A stretch of DNA of 64,000 nt from Marinobacter guineae (GCF_002744735.1 NZ_KZ319340.1:465028-529027); one strand, 5' to 3'. Counted from the stretch's first letter, positions 52,126 through 62,096 are shown. The notes: generated by a model from the letters alone, not told the origin. Numbers and translations are program-made.

Positions 52126-52226
52126 CGGTCGGAAACCCCTTCCGAAAAACGCCCGTAAATACGTCCCTGTAGGGCTCGGTCGCGCCATCCCTGGCGCTCC
52201 ACGTTTTCGGAAGGGGTTTCCGACCG
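52126..52226. repeat. Inverted-repeat intergenic element 4 (between metI and metQ)
   Basis: The arms 52126-52148 and 52204-52226 are exact reverse complements over 23 bp. Inside the left arm is the box AACGCCCGTAAATACGTCCC (52148-52167), shared with element 1 and in part with element 3. A small hairpin, GCGCCATCCCTGGCGC (52182-52197), is in the centre. The element sits inside the met transport operon. Confidence 0.8.
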
Positions 52227-52247
52227 CGTGCCTATACCGGGCTTTGT

Positions 52248-52913
52248 TTACTTTCGGCTGAAATACAGAACTAAGCGGTCGCCAACCATTTGTAGGACTT
52301 GGACAAAAATAACCAGTAACGCGACTGTAATGACCATCACATCGGTCTGGAATCGTTGATAACCGAAGCGGATGGCCAGGTCACCGAGACCCCCGCCACC
52401 GATAACGCCAGACATAGCCGCGTAGGACACCAGCGTAATGGCAGTAACCGTGATGCCGGCGATAATTCCGGGAAGTGCCTCGGGTAACAAGGCACCCAGA
52501 ATGATCTGCCTCACGCTGGCACCCATGGCCTGGGTGGCTTCGATGATGCCCCTGTCGACTTCCCGGAGGGAGGTTTCCACCAAACGGGCGAAGAACGGAG
52601 CACCACCGGCTACCAGTGGAGGAATCGCACCGGCAACGCCGAGGGACGTTCCGATCAGCATGACGGTGAACGGGATCATCACGATCAGCAGGATGATAAA
52701 CGGTACCGAACGCAGCACGTTTACCACGAACGACAGCACCGCGTAGGCCACCGGTTGCTCGAGTAGCTGGCGTTTGCCAAAGAGGAACAGCAGCACACCT
52801 ACGGGAAGACCAATCAGCACGCTGAACAGGAGGGACAGACCCACCATTATCAGGGTATCCCAGCTTGCCCAGCCAATCTCAGTCCAGTCTACATTGCTCA
52901 ACAGGGCTTCCAT
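52248..52913 (-). CDS. metI: Methionine ABC transporter permease
   Basis: The 221-aa protein has five predicted helices and the MetI/EAA-loop features SLREVDRGIIEATQAMGAS. It forms the membrane channel with MetN. Its ATG overlaps the metN stop by one base (TGATG), which indicates coupling. The metal-free cytoplasmic loop contacts the ATPase. The order metN-metI-metQ is the standard one. Confidence 0.95.
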   Translation of the reverse strand: MEALLSNVDWTEIGWASWDTLIMVGLSLLFSVLIGLPVGVLLFLFGKRQLLEQPVAYAVLSFVVNVLRSVPFIILLIVMIPFTVMLIGTSLGVAGAIPPLVAGGAPFFARLVETSLREVDRGIIEATQAMGASVRQIILGALLPEALPGIIAGITVTAITLVSYAAMSGVIGGGGLGDLAIRFGYQRFQTDVMVITVALLVIFVQVLQMVGDRLVLYFSRK

Positions 52914-53920
52914 CAGCGCAGCACCTCCACATGAACATCGGCCGCCTCAAACGCCCCCATGGCAATGTCCAGATCGCCGCCCACCAGGGACAGGGTCAGC
53001 TGGCCGTAGGGCGTGTCCTTGATGTGATCAATGCGACCGGAGAGGATACTGAAGTCGACACCGGATTCCCGGGCAACACTGCCGAGCAGAGGTTTATAAG
53101 TGGAATCCCCCTTGAAGGTAAGGCGCAAAATCCGGCCATTTGCCCTCTGCAGGTCTTCCTGCAATTCCTGGCTGTCGATGCTCTCGCTCTCAAACACGAA
53201 ATCCCGGGTGGTCGGGTGCTTCGGATGCAGGAACACGTCGCTGACCGGGCCCATTTCCACTACCCGGCCGGCGTCCATCACAGCCACCCGGTCGCAGACC
53301 CGGCGCACCACGTCCATTTCATGGGTAATCAGCACAATGGTCAGGCCCAGCTCCCGGTTGATGTCGGCCAGCAGTTTCAGTACCGACTGGGTGGTTTGCG
53401 GGTCCAGGGCACTGGTGGCTTCGTCGCACAGCAAGATAGTGGGGCGGCAAGCCAGAGCCCGGGCAATGCCCACTCGCTGCTTCTGGCCGCCGGAAAGCTG
53501 CGACGGGTATTTGCTCGCCTGGTCGACCAGGCTCACCCGTGCCAACAACTCCTGAACCCGCTCCCGGATCTCGGTTTTCGAGTAGATACCCGCCAGCTTC
53601 ATGGGAAAGGCAATGTTGTCCGCCACGGTTTTCGAAGACAGCAGATTGAAATGCTGGAAAATCATGCCGACCTTGCGGCGAAAAGCCCGCAACTCGGCGG
53701 CGTCGTAATCGGTGATGTTCTCGTCGTCGATCAGAATGCGGCCGCCGGTGGGTGGCTCCAGCAGGTTGATCAGTCGCACCAGCGTCGATTTGCCCGCGCC
53801 GGAGTGGCCAACGATGCCGAATACTTCGCCGGTTTCAACGGTCATATCGGTGGGGTGTAGCGCGGGGATCGCCCGGCCGCCTACCTGATACGACTTCTGT
53901 ACCTGGTCAAATACAATCAC
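52913..53920 (-). CDS. metN: Methionine ABC transporter ATP-binding protein
   Basis: The 335-aa ATPase has Walker [10 protein letters not shown], signature [15 protein letters not shown], Walker [12 protein letters not shown] and a switch His in [10 protein letters not shown]. The C-terminal ACT-like NIL domain (about 255-335) is the methionine-sensing domain that gives transinhibition. It energises methionine uptake. It is the first gene of metNIQ. Confidence 0.95.
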   Translation of the reverse strand: MIVFDQVQKSYQVGGRAIPALHPTDMTVETGEVFGIVGHSGAGKSTLVRLINLLEPPTGGRILIDDENITDYDAAELRAFRRKVGMIFQHFNLLSSKTVADNIAFPMKLAGIYSKTEIRERVQELLARVSLVDQASKYPSQLSGGQKQRVGIARALACRPTILLCDEATSALDPQTTQSVLKLLADINRELGLTIVLITHEMDVVRRVCDRVAVMDAGRVVEMGPVSDVFLHPKHPTTRDFVFESESIDSQELQEDLQRANGRILRLTFKGDSTYKPLLGSVARESGVDFSILSGRIDHIKDTPYGQLTLSLVGGDLDIAMGAFEAADVHVEVLR

Positions 53921-53956
53921 GGTCAGCGCCTTGTGGGTGCAGCGTTAAAACCGGCG

Positions 53957-53962
53957 ATTATA
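53957..53962 (-). promoter_or_regulatory. Candidate -10 element of metNIQ
   Basis: The minus strand has a perfect TATAAT, 36 nt upstream of the metN start. No good TTGACA-like -35 is seen at 17 bases, so an activator or extended -10 may be needed. No SAM riboswitch fold was recognised in the 202-nt gap to the next gene. Confidence 0.4.
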
Positions 53963-54122
53963 GCCGATACGGCGGGCAAACCCGAATTCCGGACAGATTC
54001 GCCGGGTGGGTAAATATCCCTACACAAACGGTTACCTGACACGAGACACCCGCCTGAACTAAACTTGGATCGCAAAAGAACCTTACATTTCCCAGAGGCG
54101 CGCTGCCCAGAGACTCACTAAC

Positions 54123-55544
54123 GTGACCGACGAAAAACAATCAACGCCCTCAAGGATGAACTCCACCCAGGCATGGGTCACCTATCTCAGCAAAGTCGAG
54201 CTGCCGGTACTGGCGAATACGCTCCGGCGCATCAACGAACTGACGGACAACCGGAACAGCACGGTCAATGAGCTGGCAAACGTTATCCTCAACGATGCCC
54301 AGCTCACGTCCCAGGTTCTGCGGCTGTCCAATACCGTGTTCTACAACCAGACCCGAACACAGGTGAGCACCGTAAGCCGGGCCATTACCCTGATCGGGTT
54401 CGACGCCGTGAAATCCATGGCGATTTCCTCATTGGTCGTGGACACACTCCTGCAACGCAATGACCGCCCCCACCTGCTGCGCTGCCTGGCGCGGGCGATT
54501 CATGCGGCGGTCCAGGCCCGGTGCCTGATGCCCAAAAGGAACGAAACCGCGCTGGAAGAGGTGTTCATCGGGGCGCTGCTGATGAACATCGGCGAGCTGG
54601 CATTCTGGTCCTGCGAAACCGATCAGGCCAAGGAGCTGGAAGAACGCCTTCGGCTGGATGAGCCTCCGGTGGAGGCGCAGAAAGCAGTACTGCACTCAAC
54701 GTTTACCGAAATTACCCGTGGGCTGGTGGAGGCCTGGTCTCTGGGACCGTTCATCCGGGACGTGGTTTCGCCCGGCCAGCCCAATTCCATGGCTTCCAGT
54801 CTTGTGCGCAATTCCGTGGAGATGGCCAGGCTGTCTGAACAGGGCTGGAGCGGCCCGGAGATGGACAAGGTTCTGGAACGATTGGGCAAGGACATCGGCG
54901 AAAGCCCTGCCGTGGTCCGCGATCAACTCAAGGTGAACGCATCGGAAGCAACCCGGGTTGCGGTCTCTCTGGGCATTCCCCAGGTCACGGCCATGATGCC
55001 GGGTGCCGAGCGAGGGGCCGGTGACGCCGCAATCAGAGCACCGGATATGGACCCGGAGCTGCAACTGGAAATTCTGCGTGAACTGAGTCAGTGCCTGGCA
55101 GAAAAGCCGGACATCAACGAAGTCTGCCAGCTTGTCATCGAAGGAATCCACAGGGCGGTCGGTATGCAGCGAGTCGCCCTGTTGATGAGCGACCGGACAG
55201 GCAACGAACTGGTACCGAGGAAGCTTGGCGGGCGCGGAACCGAAGAGTGGCGCGACCACCTTGTGATCCAGAAAGATGGAACCGGGCCACTGGGCTCGCT
55301 TCTGCCCCATGCCCACTGCAGCATCTATGAGCCAAAATCGACATCGGAGGGTGTGGCCTACGACCGCTGGCTCGGCAAGATTCCCGCCCTGATCGGCCCG
55401 ATCAAGGCGAACGGACGTCTGATCGGACTCTTTTACGCGGACAATGCAGCCGGGGCCTACATGCCTTCGAAGGACCAGCTGACGGCATTCGGACATTTCA
55501 TCCAGAACGCCCAGCTTTGCCTGACTTTGCTTTCCAGCCGCTGA
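54123..55544 (+). CDS. HDOD domain protein with C-terminal GAF domain
   Basis: The GTG start at 54123 gives 473 aa; an ATG at 54156 is possible. Residues 15-215 are an HDOD domain (KVELPVLANTLRRI, AQLTSQVLRLSN, SRAITLIGFDAVKSMA), which lacks the catalytic HD residues. A GAF domain covers about 310-470. HDOD proteins act as non-enzymatic signalling scaffolds for motility, c-di-GMP or stress pathways. It is monocistronic and precedes a convergent unknown gene. Confidence 0.9.
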   Translation: MTDEKQSTPSRMNSTQAWVTYLSKVELPVLANTLRRINELTDNRNSTVNELANVILNDAQLTSQVLRLSNTVFYNQTRTQVSTVSRAITLIGFDAVKSMAISSLVVDTLLQRNDRPHLLRCLARAIHAAVQARCLMPKRNETALEEVFIGALLMNIGELAFWSCETDQAKELEERLRLDEPPVEAQKAVLHSTFTEITRGLVEAWSLGPFIRDVVSPGQPNSMASSLVRNSVEMARLSEQGWSGPEMDKVLERLGKDIGESPAVVRDQLKVNASEATRVAVSLGIPQVTAMMPGAERGAGDAAIRAPDMDPELQLEILRELSQCLAEKPDINEVCQLVIEGIHRAVGMQRVALLMSDRTGNELVPRKLGGRGTEEWRDHLVIQKDGTGPLGSLLPHAHCSIYEPKSTSEGVAYDRWLGKIPALIGPIKANGRLIGLFYADNAAGAYMPSKDQLTAFGHFIQNAQLCLTLLSSR

Positions 55545-55546
55545 TA

Positions 55547-55565
55547 CCCGGGGCCTAGCCCCGGG
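55547..55565. terminator. GC-rich palindrome between convergent genes
   Basis: CCCGGGGC and GCCCCGGG surround CTA, 3 nt after the HDOD gene stop. It has no T-run, so its termination strength is uncertain. Confidence 0.45.
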
Positions 55566-55579
55566 CCAAGGTGCTTAAG

Positions 55580-56197
55580 TCAGTGCAGGGCCCGCATCTG
55601 CCGGGGATAAAGCGCAGCGCTGACTTCCGGCTCCTCCAACAGATCCGCCAGTTCGAGGTCAACGTTGGTTTCCTCGCCTTCTTCCGGCAAGGGCTCAAAC
55701 AACGTGCTCAGCCATGAGGTGACCGATGGCGCTTCGTCACGCTTGTAGTCGGTGGACAGCGCCTTTATCCGGCGGAAGCCGATAATGCGCTGGTGTTTGG
55801 GATCCCGAATCTGTTCAAAACCCCGCCAGTAGACATGATCCCGGGTGTGCAGCTGCACGAACAGGGTATCGATGGGGCCGTCTGAGTCGTCAGAGCCATC
55901 GGACTCTTCCGGCACATCCTCGGAGGCCGCTTCGGCTTCCACTTCAGGCTTTTTATGGCGAATGGTAGTCCAGGCCGGATAGAGCACGGCCACGGCATCC
56001 GCTTCAACATGCTCGCGGGCGGCGCGGAGGATCAAACCCCAGCGGGCCTTGTCGGCATCGGTTTCAAGGGAATTGATGGGCAAGTCATAGCTTTGTTCGC
56101 TGGACAGAACGATGGCCATCATCGGGGCGTCAAGCTCCCCCATAGCCTCGGCCTGTGCTACTGATACCAGTTCGTCGATTGCCATCGGTTGGTTCAT
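55580..56197 (-). CDS. Hypothetical acidic protein
   Basis: The 205-aa cytoplasmic protein has an acidic central linker (about 85-108, SEDVPEESDGSDDSDG) between an N-terminal module and a C-terminal module with DHVYWRGFEQIRDPKHQRIIGFRRI. The start at 56197 is the first of several possible codons. I do not recognise the family. Codon use resembles its neighbours, so it is likely a native gene. Confidence 0.78.
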   Translation of the reverse strand: MNQPMAIDELVSVAQAEAMGELDAPMMAIVLSSEQSYDLPINSLETDADKARWGLILRAAREHVEADAVAVLYPAWTTIRHKKPEVEAEAASEDVPEESDGSDDSDGPIDTLFVQLHTRDHVYWRGFEQIRDPKHQRIIGFRRIKALSTDYKRDEAPSVTSWLSTLFEPLPEEGEETNVDLELADLLEEPEVSAALYPRQMRALH

Positions 56198-56231
56198 AAT
56201 ACGCTCGCCTCCTCGATGCCATCAGGGTCTA

Positions 56232-56254
56232 TCAGGAAGAAAGGGTCTTCCTGA
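56232..56254. repeat. Perfect 8-bp hairpin downstream of the amidase gene
   Basis: TCAGGAAG and CTTCCTGA enclose a seven-base loop in the 130-nt gap between the amidase and the acidic protein. It has no T-run. Confidence 0.4.
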
Positions 56255-56327
56255 CTAACAGCATAGCCTGTTCCGCCTACAAAGATAAACGTGGAGTTTC
56301 ACGAGGCAGATCACAACCCCTGACCAT

Positions 56328-57827
56328 TCAGAAGGCGCCCTCGAGCCTTTCATAGTTGCTGAACCAGGGATTGGCCTCTTCCAGTTGAGCCGCCAGCTGA
56401 AGCAAAACCGCTTCGGCTCCGTGGCGCGCACCGAACTGGACACCAACCGGTAAACCTCCGGAAGTCCAGTGCATGGGGACAGACATGGCTGGCGTCCCGG
56501 TGAGGTTTGCCAGCTGGGTGAATGGCGTGCGGGCCAGACTTTCCAGGGCCATCTGGTCCACCTGACCGGTGCGATGCACCAGCTTACCGGCGTGCAGTTT
56601 CAACATTAGCCTGGCCGCCAGTTTCAGATGAGGCGGCGTTTGGAGCTCCCCAATGGTGGCCGGCAGCTGCCCGGTGGTCGGACTCAGGTAAAGATCATAC
56701 CTGCCGAAGAAGACTCCCAGGGCACGGGCAAACTCGTTCCACTGCTGGCGACGGCGGACGTAATCCGACAGCGGCATGGTTTCGCCCAACATACCGATCA
56801 GGCGGGTATCCAGCTCGAAATCACTGTCACGGGCGCCAAACTGCTCTTTTGCCCTGGCCATCAACGCGGACACCTCCCCGAAGTAAAGCCCCAGGTAGCA
56901 GCGCGCCAGGGCCATGCCGTCGAATTCCGGCGCAGCATATTCGACCTTGTGGCCAAGGTTCTCGAGGAGCCGCGCCGTTTCCTCCACCGCCTCGACACAC
57001 TCCGGAGCCACCTCGGTGTTATAGGGGGAGGACGTGAAAACGCCGATTCGCAGACTGCCCGGTGACTTCTGCATCAGATCGGCATAGGCTGAGGTCGGCG
57101 CCGGGATTTCAAAAGGATCCCCCGGGGCAGGTCCACTGAGCACATCCAGCATGGCTGCGCTGTCTCTCACCGTCCGGCAGACCACATGATCGGTTGACGC
57201 ACCTGTCCAGGCTTCCCCCATGAAGGGCCCAACGGAAACGCGACCACGAGACGGCTTCAGGCCGAACAGGCCGTTGTAGGCAGCCGGTATCCGGATGGAA
57301 CCGCCGCCATCGTTGGCACCGGCCATGGGTACAATACCGGCCGCGACGGCGGCAGCTGAGCCGCCACTGGAGCCGCCGGGGGTCAGTTCCGTGTCCCAGG
57401 GATTGCGGGTCGGGCCCCACAGCTCGGATTCGGTTACCGCTTTTAAACCAAATTCAGGAGTTGCGGTTCGCCCGAGAAAGACCAGGCCACCACTCCTGGC
57501 CCTGCGGACAAATTCCGAATCCTGGGGCGGGATGTTCTTTTTCAAGCCTCGGCTGCCATAGGTACAGGGATGCCCCGCCTGCTCCTGGGCAAGATCCTTC
57601 AGCAACAGTGGAACGCCGGCGAAGACTGACTGCTCGGGAACGCTCTGGCCAAGCGCCTCGGAAAACTGGGGATAACAGATGGCATTGAGCTTTCCATTCA
57701 CGCGGGTTGCCCGTTCCACGGCCGCCTCGCATACTTCCCTGGAGCTTACCTCGCCCCGGCGGACCAGATCAGCCAGTGCAGTTGCGTCGTAACGAAGGTA
57801 TTCGGATTGCTTCATCACAGGTTCCAT
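56328..57827 (-). CDS. Amidase signature family hydrolase
   Basis: The 499-aa enzyme has the Ser-cisSer-Lys triad: Lys in PLLLKDLAQE, cis-Ser in PGGSSGGSAAAVAAG and nucleophile Ser in DGGGSIRIPAA. It hydrolyses an amide to a carboxylate and ammonia. No GatCAB partner is nearby, and the length fits a free-standing amidase. MEPV may be dropped if translation begins at 57815. Substrate is unknown. It is divergent from the SLT-like gene with 25 nt between the starts. Confidence 0.92.
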   Translation of the reverse strand: MEPVMKQSEYLRYDATALADLVRRGEVSSREVCEAAVERATRVNGKLNAICYPQFSEALGQSVPEQSVFAGVPLLLKDLAQEQAGHPCTYGSRGLKKNIPPQDSEFVRRARSGGLVFLGRTATPEFGLKAVTESELWGPTRNPWDTELTPGGSSGGSAAAVAAGIVPMAGANDGGGSIRIPAAYNGLFGLKPSRGRVSVGPFMGEAWTGASTDHVVCRTVRDSAAMLDVLSGPAPGDPFEIPAPTSAYADLMQKSPGSLRIGVFTSSPYNTEVAPECVEAVEETARLLENLGHKVEYAAPEFDGMALARCYLGLYFGEVSALMARAKEQFGARDSDFELDTRLIGMLGETMPLSDYVRRRQQWNEFARALGVFFGRYDLYLSPTTGQLPATIGELQTPPHLKLAARLMLKLHAGKLVHRTGQVDQMALESLARTPFTQLANLTGTPAMSVPMHWTSGGLPVGVQFGARHGAEAVLLQLAAQLEEANPWFSNYERLEGAF

Positions 57828-57852
57828 TTGTTATTGTGTTCTGAAGAAGGCC

Positions 57853-58995
57853 ATGGATATAACGCTTATGATCAGATTTCTCAAGAGCTTACGCCACCTG
57901 GCCTGGGCTTTCATCCTGACTGTAACAACAGCAGCCATGGCTCAGGAGGGTGAGGAAGCCTTGTCAGACGACCGTGACTGGACCCGTATAGTGCGGACAT
58001 CGCCCTATTGGGTCAGCCAGGGAGTGTTCGAAAACATTCTGACTATCCGGCGCTGGGTACTGAAGGAGTCCGGCTACTGTACAAGCGCTGACCGACACAT
58101 CATATTCGACATGCGTGGCCAGTTTCTGGCCTGGATCAGTGACGGAAATAACCGCGAGGCCACCCAGCACCTCCTCAATAAAACCCGGAGGTCTTTACAC
58201 GACAAGGGCCGCGTGGACACCTGGGTGCCGGGCGATGCAGGCCAAACGGGCTACCCCTTCGCCCTTTCCTGTGACCAGCCCCACGTGAACATCGATGAGG
58301 CCGTTGCCCGCTACCTCGGCACTCTGCCCGGCGACCGGATCTGGGGCGCCTGGGATGACCTGTCCTTTGCCACCAGTGGGCAGCCGGGCGCGCTTCATGA
58401 TGCACTGATTTACGTTTCAGAGTACCGCAACAGCCAGAACCGCCTCTCTCTGCCCGAAGCCCTGCCCCTATATCTTGCCGGCCAGATTCTGATCGAGAGC
58501 GGGGCGCAGGCCCGGGCCCATTCCCGGGCTGATGCCCGAGGCATACTGCAGTTGTCTCCCGCTGCCCTCGGCGACTGCGAGATCGCGTCGGAAAACACCT
58601 GGCACCGGCTGGCCCAGATTGATTGCGCCCTGCGCCTGATGAACCAGAACGCCCGCAATCTTGAACCGGTATTTCAGCAACGTTTTGGCCATCTGCCCGA
58701 CAGCAAAAGGAACCGGCTGTTCAGCCTCTTGCTGATACAGGCCTATCATGGCGGCGTTGGACGGGTTCAGGCTTTGCTCGAAGACCCTGTTCTGTCAAAG
58801 CCGGCAGAGTACTTTGCCGCCAACCACGAACGATTTACCGCCGGTGACATTGCGTTCGGTCTGATCTTCCACAATCTGGGCCGCGACAGACTGGGGCTGG
58901 CCTCGCTGTACTATGTTGCCGATGTCCAGCTGGCCACCGAAGCGCTGTGCCGCACGCCGCGCCTGAAACCAACGGAATTCTGTGAATGGAAGTAG
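57853..58995 (+). CDS. Secreted lytic transglycosylase-like (SLT) protein
   Basis: The 380-aa precursor has a signal peptide ending AAMAQEG; an internal ATG at 57868 is an alternative start. A C-terminal half resembling the goose-type lysozyme/SLT fold includes ILIESGAQARAHSRADARGI, where Glu215 is the likely acid, and later LLIQAYHGGVGRV. If active it would cleave peptidoglycan in the periplasm. The similarity is remote, so the function is provisional. It overlaps the next gene by 10 bases. Confidence 0.82.
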   Translation: MDITLMIRFLKSLRHLAWAFILTVTTAAMAQEGEEALSDDRDWTRIVRTSPYWVSQGVFENILTIRRWVLKESGYCTSADRHIIFDMRGQFLAWISDGNNREATQHLLNKTRRSLHDKGRVDTWVPGDAGQTGYPFALSCDQPHVNIDEAVARYLGTLPGDRIWGAWDDLSFATSGQPGALHDALIYVSEYRNSQNRLSLPEALPLYLAGQILIESGAQARAHSRADARGILQLSPAALGDCEIASENTWHRLAQIDCALRLMNQNARNLEPVFQQRFGHLPDSKRNRLFSLLLIQAYHGGVGRVQALLEDPVLSKPAEYFAANHERFTAGDIAFGLIFHNLGRDRLGLASLYYVADVQLATEALCRTPRLKPTEFCEWK

Positions 58996-59765
58996 CTTTT
59001 ATTCCCGACTACCTGATGCCCGAAAGCCTCAGCCTTCCCGTCGCGGTTTTCCTGCTTGCCAGCTCCACCATCACCTCCATGATTACGGCCAGTCTGGGCG
59101 CCGGTGGAGGCGTGCTGTTATTGGTGTTGATGGCCACCTGGATGCCGCCGGCGGCGATTATTCCAGTACACGGCATGATTCAGCTGGGCTCCAATGTCGG
59201 CCGGGCCGCACTGACCTGGCGCCATGTGGACTGGCGGGTCATTGCCGCCTTCGCACCAGGCGTTCTCATCGGCGCGGCCCTGGGCGCCTGGCTACTGGTT
59301 AACCTCCCGGCCCATATCTGGCAGCTGACCATCGCCCTGTTCGTCCTTTATCTCTGCTGGGGCCCGGCTCTGCCCAAGGGCGCTTTCGGAGCACCCGGGG
59401 TTTTTCTGGCCTCGGCACTGACCAGCTTCGTGAGCCTGTTCGTGGGCGCCACCGGGCCCCTGGTCGCCGCATTTATCAAACAGATTCATGCCGATCGGTT
59501 TAAAACCGTTGCCACCTTTGCTACTGCCATGACGTTACAGCATGCGCCCAAGGCGCTGGTGTTTGGAATGGCCGGGTTTGTATTTCTGGAATGGCTGCCG
59601 TTCATACTCGCGATGATTGCCTGCGGGTTTGCCGGCACCTGGCTCGGACTGCATGTGCTTAACTCCCTGAGCAATCGCAGGTTCAGCCTGATCTTCAACA
59701 TCGTGCTGACAGCCCTTGCCGTTCGCCTGCTTTGGCAGGCAAGCGTCTCATCCGGCTGGTGGTGA
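58986..59765 (+). CDS. Sulfite exporter TauE/SafE family permease
   Basis: The 259-aa membrane protein has about eight helices in two repeats, with TASLGAGGGVLLLVLMATWMP in the first and SLFVGATGPLVAAFIKQ in the second, as in TauE/SafE. Such proteins move sulfite, sulfoacetate or other anions. It is probably co-translated with the SLT-like gene (10-nt overlap). The 3' end overlaps the convergent cyclase by 18 bases. Confidence 0.9.
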   Translation: MEVAFIPDYLMPESLSLPVAVFLLASSTITSMITASLGAGGGVLLLVLMATWMPPAAIIPVHGMIQLGSNVGRAALTWRHVDWRVIAAFAPGVLIGAALGAWLLVNLPAHIWQLTIALFVLYLCWGPALPKGAFGAPGVFLASALTSFVSLFVGATGPLVAAFIKQIHADRFKTVATFATAMTLQHAPKALVFGMAGFVFLEWLPFILAMIACGFAGTWLGLHVLNSLSNRRFSLIFNIVLTALAVRLLWQASVSSGWW

Positions 59766-62096
59766 CGGCACCACCACAACCGCATTACGGCCGCGGGACT
59801 TGGCGAGATAGCAACCCTCGTCGGCCCGGGCCAGAGCCTCCCTGGGGCCGTTGTCATCTGGCGCCAGCTCGGTCAGACCGATACAGGTGGTAACTCCAAA
59901 CGACCGACCGTCCTGCTCTATGCGGAGGGCTTCAACATTCGCCCGTATCTTCTCGGCCAGCGCCTCGGCTCTGGCAAGTCCACAGGCTGGCAGAATAATG
60001 CCAAATTCATCACCACCAAGCCTCGCTACCGTATCGGACTGGCGAACGGACTCCTTCAGCAGGTCCGCGAGCCGGCGCAACAGGTCATCACCCAGCAGGT
60101 GCCCACCTTCATCGTTTACCGGTTTGAAGTGATCCAGATCGATCAGCATCAGCACGGAGCGCACCTCCTGGCGGCCGGCCTCGCCCAGACATTTTATCAG
60201 GGAGGCACTGAATGCCCGGCGGTTAAGCAACTGGGTAAGGCTGTCGTGGGTTGCTTCCCAGGAGAGCCGCTCCTCTTCGCGGCGGCGATCACTGTCGTCA
60301 CGCAGCACAAAGACCAGGCGTTCATCCTCGCGGCCCCTGCGGATGTGGAGCATGGTCAGATCGATATCGAAGGAGTCACCCGCCGTGTTCTCGAGCGTTA
60401 CGTAGACACTGTCCAGGTCCTCGCCGTCGAGGAACTCCTGAGGTGTCAGATTCCGCTCCTCGGCATTGATGGTTATCAACTGGAAAAAGTTGCGCAACAC
60501 GCACTCGCCTTCCACGCCGAGAAAACGGCAGGCCGCATCGTTGGCGTAACGGATTACGCCTTCGGTATCGACCATCAGAACCCCTTCCTGAAGCACTCCG
60601 AGGATGGTCTCGGCCCGCTGCTGTTCATCACGCAGCGCCTCCTCCACCTCCAGCTCATGGGAGATGTCCCTGACGACGGTAATGGTACCCAGTGCTTTCT
60701 CAGGCGTTTCAATGGCCGCGGTCATCACATCTCCCCAGATCAGCCGGCCAGGCTCCCGTGATTCCAGCCGGAACCGGCCACGGAATACGGCCTGATTCCT
60801 GGTCGCCTGCCTCCAGCCGGCAATGGCAGCACCACGGTCTGCCTCGTGAACCCTCGCCGAGAGGTAGGTTTGAGTAAGTTCCTCGGAAGGCCGTCCGATA
60901 ATGGCCTCAAAGGCCGGGTTGGCAAACTCGATACGGCCCAGAACGTCGGCCTGCACAATGCCGATGGGTGCACTCCGGGTGAGGGAGCGGAAAAAGGCTT
61001 CTCGCTCTGCCAACGACATCAGCACTTCATCCCGTTCATCCATGACGGTATTGAAGATCTCCGCGACCTGACGGATCTCAGTTCCCCCGGAAACATCAAC
61101 CGGATCCGACCTCATCCCGAGATGGCGCTCACGAATCTGATCGCCCAGCACCTTCAACGGCGCCATCAGCCGCCGGAAACGCCACAGGGCGAGGGGCGCA
61201 ATCATCAGGATCACCACCAGCAGGATCCAGATAAAGGTATCGATAGTGCGGGTTATCGGGGCGTAAGCCTCCCGCGACGGCCAGACCGCAGCCACGAACC
61301 AGGGTACCTGGGTCATTTGCTGCACCGACATGATTGTAGTCTCACCCTCACCATTTCGGGTTTGCAGCGTGCCCTCAAAACCTTCCATCGCATCCCGCAG
61401 AACCGGGTTAGCAACCCGAACCGGCGCCATCGCACCGACGCCATTGCCATGAGCCACCGTCACCCCGCTGCGGGTAGCGACTCCGAGGTAGCCGGTTCTG
61501 CCAATCTGCAGGTTAATGAACTTTTCCATGAAATTTTCGCCGTCCAGCTGAACCGCTCCGCCAATCATTCCGATAAAACGCTGGCGATGGTCAAAGACCG
61601 GCGCTGCCACCATCACGGCGGGTTTGTCCTGATAATTGGAAATGTAGGGTTCGCTGATCACCGGTGTCAGCGTAGAGGAGATCCGCCGGAAGTATTCCCG
61701 ACCACTGACATCCAGGCCGGTCTGGCGGAAGGATTCCGGGTGCTCCGCCAGAACCTCGCCTTTAGCATCAATAAGGTAGACAGCATCAAAAAGATGCTGC
61801 AGTGCGGTTTGCCGCCGGATCAATAGTCGAGCCCGGGAATCCAATGCCTGGGTAGACATGGTGAGATTTTGAGCGACATGATTCAGGGCGTTCAGCCGTA
61901 GCGCAAGCTTTTCATCAAGTTCACCCGCCACCAGTGCAGCAATGGTCTCCAGCTGGCTGCGAGCCTGTTGCTCAAGCTCTGACCGGCTGAGCAGGAAACC
62001 GGCAACTGTGACCAACAGGGTCGAAACGATGATCACACCGACCACCAGGGCAACTGCCCGGTTCGCCAGACTGCCAAACCAACGCTTGATCAACAC
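59748..62096 (-). CDS. Cache-HAMP-PAS-PAS-GGDEF diguanylate cyclase
   Basis: The 782-aa protein has a membrane helix at 14-36, a dCache-like periplasmic sensor (40-285; GREYFRRISSTLTPVISEPYIS) and a second helix (285-308). A HAMP-like linker, two PAS domains (365-490 and 495-605) and a GGDEF domain follow. The active site is GGDEF at 694-698, with RQSD (RxxD) five residues before it. It should synthesise c-di-GMP in response to a small periplasmic ligand. The gene is monocistronic. Confidence 0.94.
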   Translation of the reverse strand: MLIKRWFGSLANRAVALVVGVIIVSTLLVTVAGFLLSRSELEQQARSQLETIAALVAGELDEKLALRLNALNHVAQNLTMSTQALDSRARLLIRRQTALQHLFDAVYLIDAKGEVLAEHPESFRQTGLDVSGREYFRRISSTLTPVISEPYISNYQDKPAVMVAAPVFDHRQRFIGMIGGAVQLDGENFMEKFINLQIGRTGYLGVATRSGVTVAHGNGVGAMAPVRVANPVLRDAMEGFEGTLQTRNGEGETTIMSVQQMTQVPWFVAAVWPSREAYAPITRTIDTFIWILLVVILMIAPLALWRFRRLMAPLKVLGDQIRERHLGMRSDPVDVSGGTEIRQVAEIFNTVMDERDEVLMSLAEREAFFRSLTRSAPIGIVQADVLGRIEFANPAFEAIIGRPSEELTQTYLSARVHEADRGAAIAGWRQATRNQAVFRGRFRLESREPGRLIWGDVMTAAIETPEKALGTITVVRDISHELEVEEALRDEQQRAETILGVLQEGVLMVDTEGVIRYANDAACRFLGVEGECVLRNFFQLITINAEERNLTPQEFLDGEDLDSVYVTLENTAGDSFDIDLTMLHIRRGREDERLVFVLRDDSDRRREEERLSWEATHDSLTQLLNRRAFSASLIKCLGEAGRQEVRSVLMLIDLDHFKPVNDEGGHLLGDDLLRRLADLLKESVRQSDTVARLGGDEFGIILPACGLARAEALAEKIRANVEALRIEQDGRSFGVTTCIGLTELAPDDNGPREALARADEGCYLAKSRGRNAVVVVPSPPAG

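Noticed and set aside
53921..54122. SAM riboswitch or MetJ boxes before metN
   Set aside because: No SAM-I or SAM-II core and no repeated AGACGTCT-like boxes were found.
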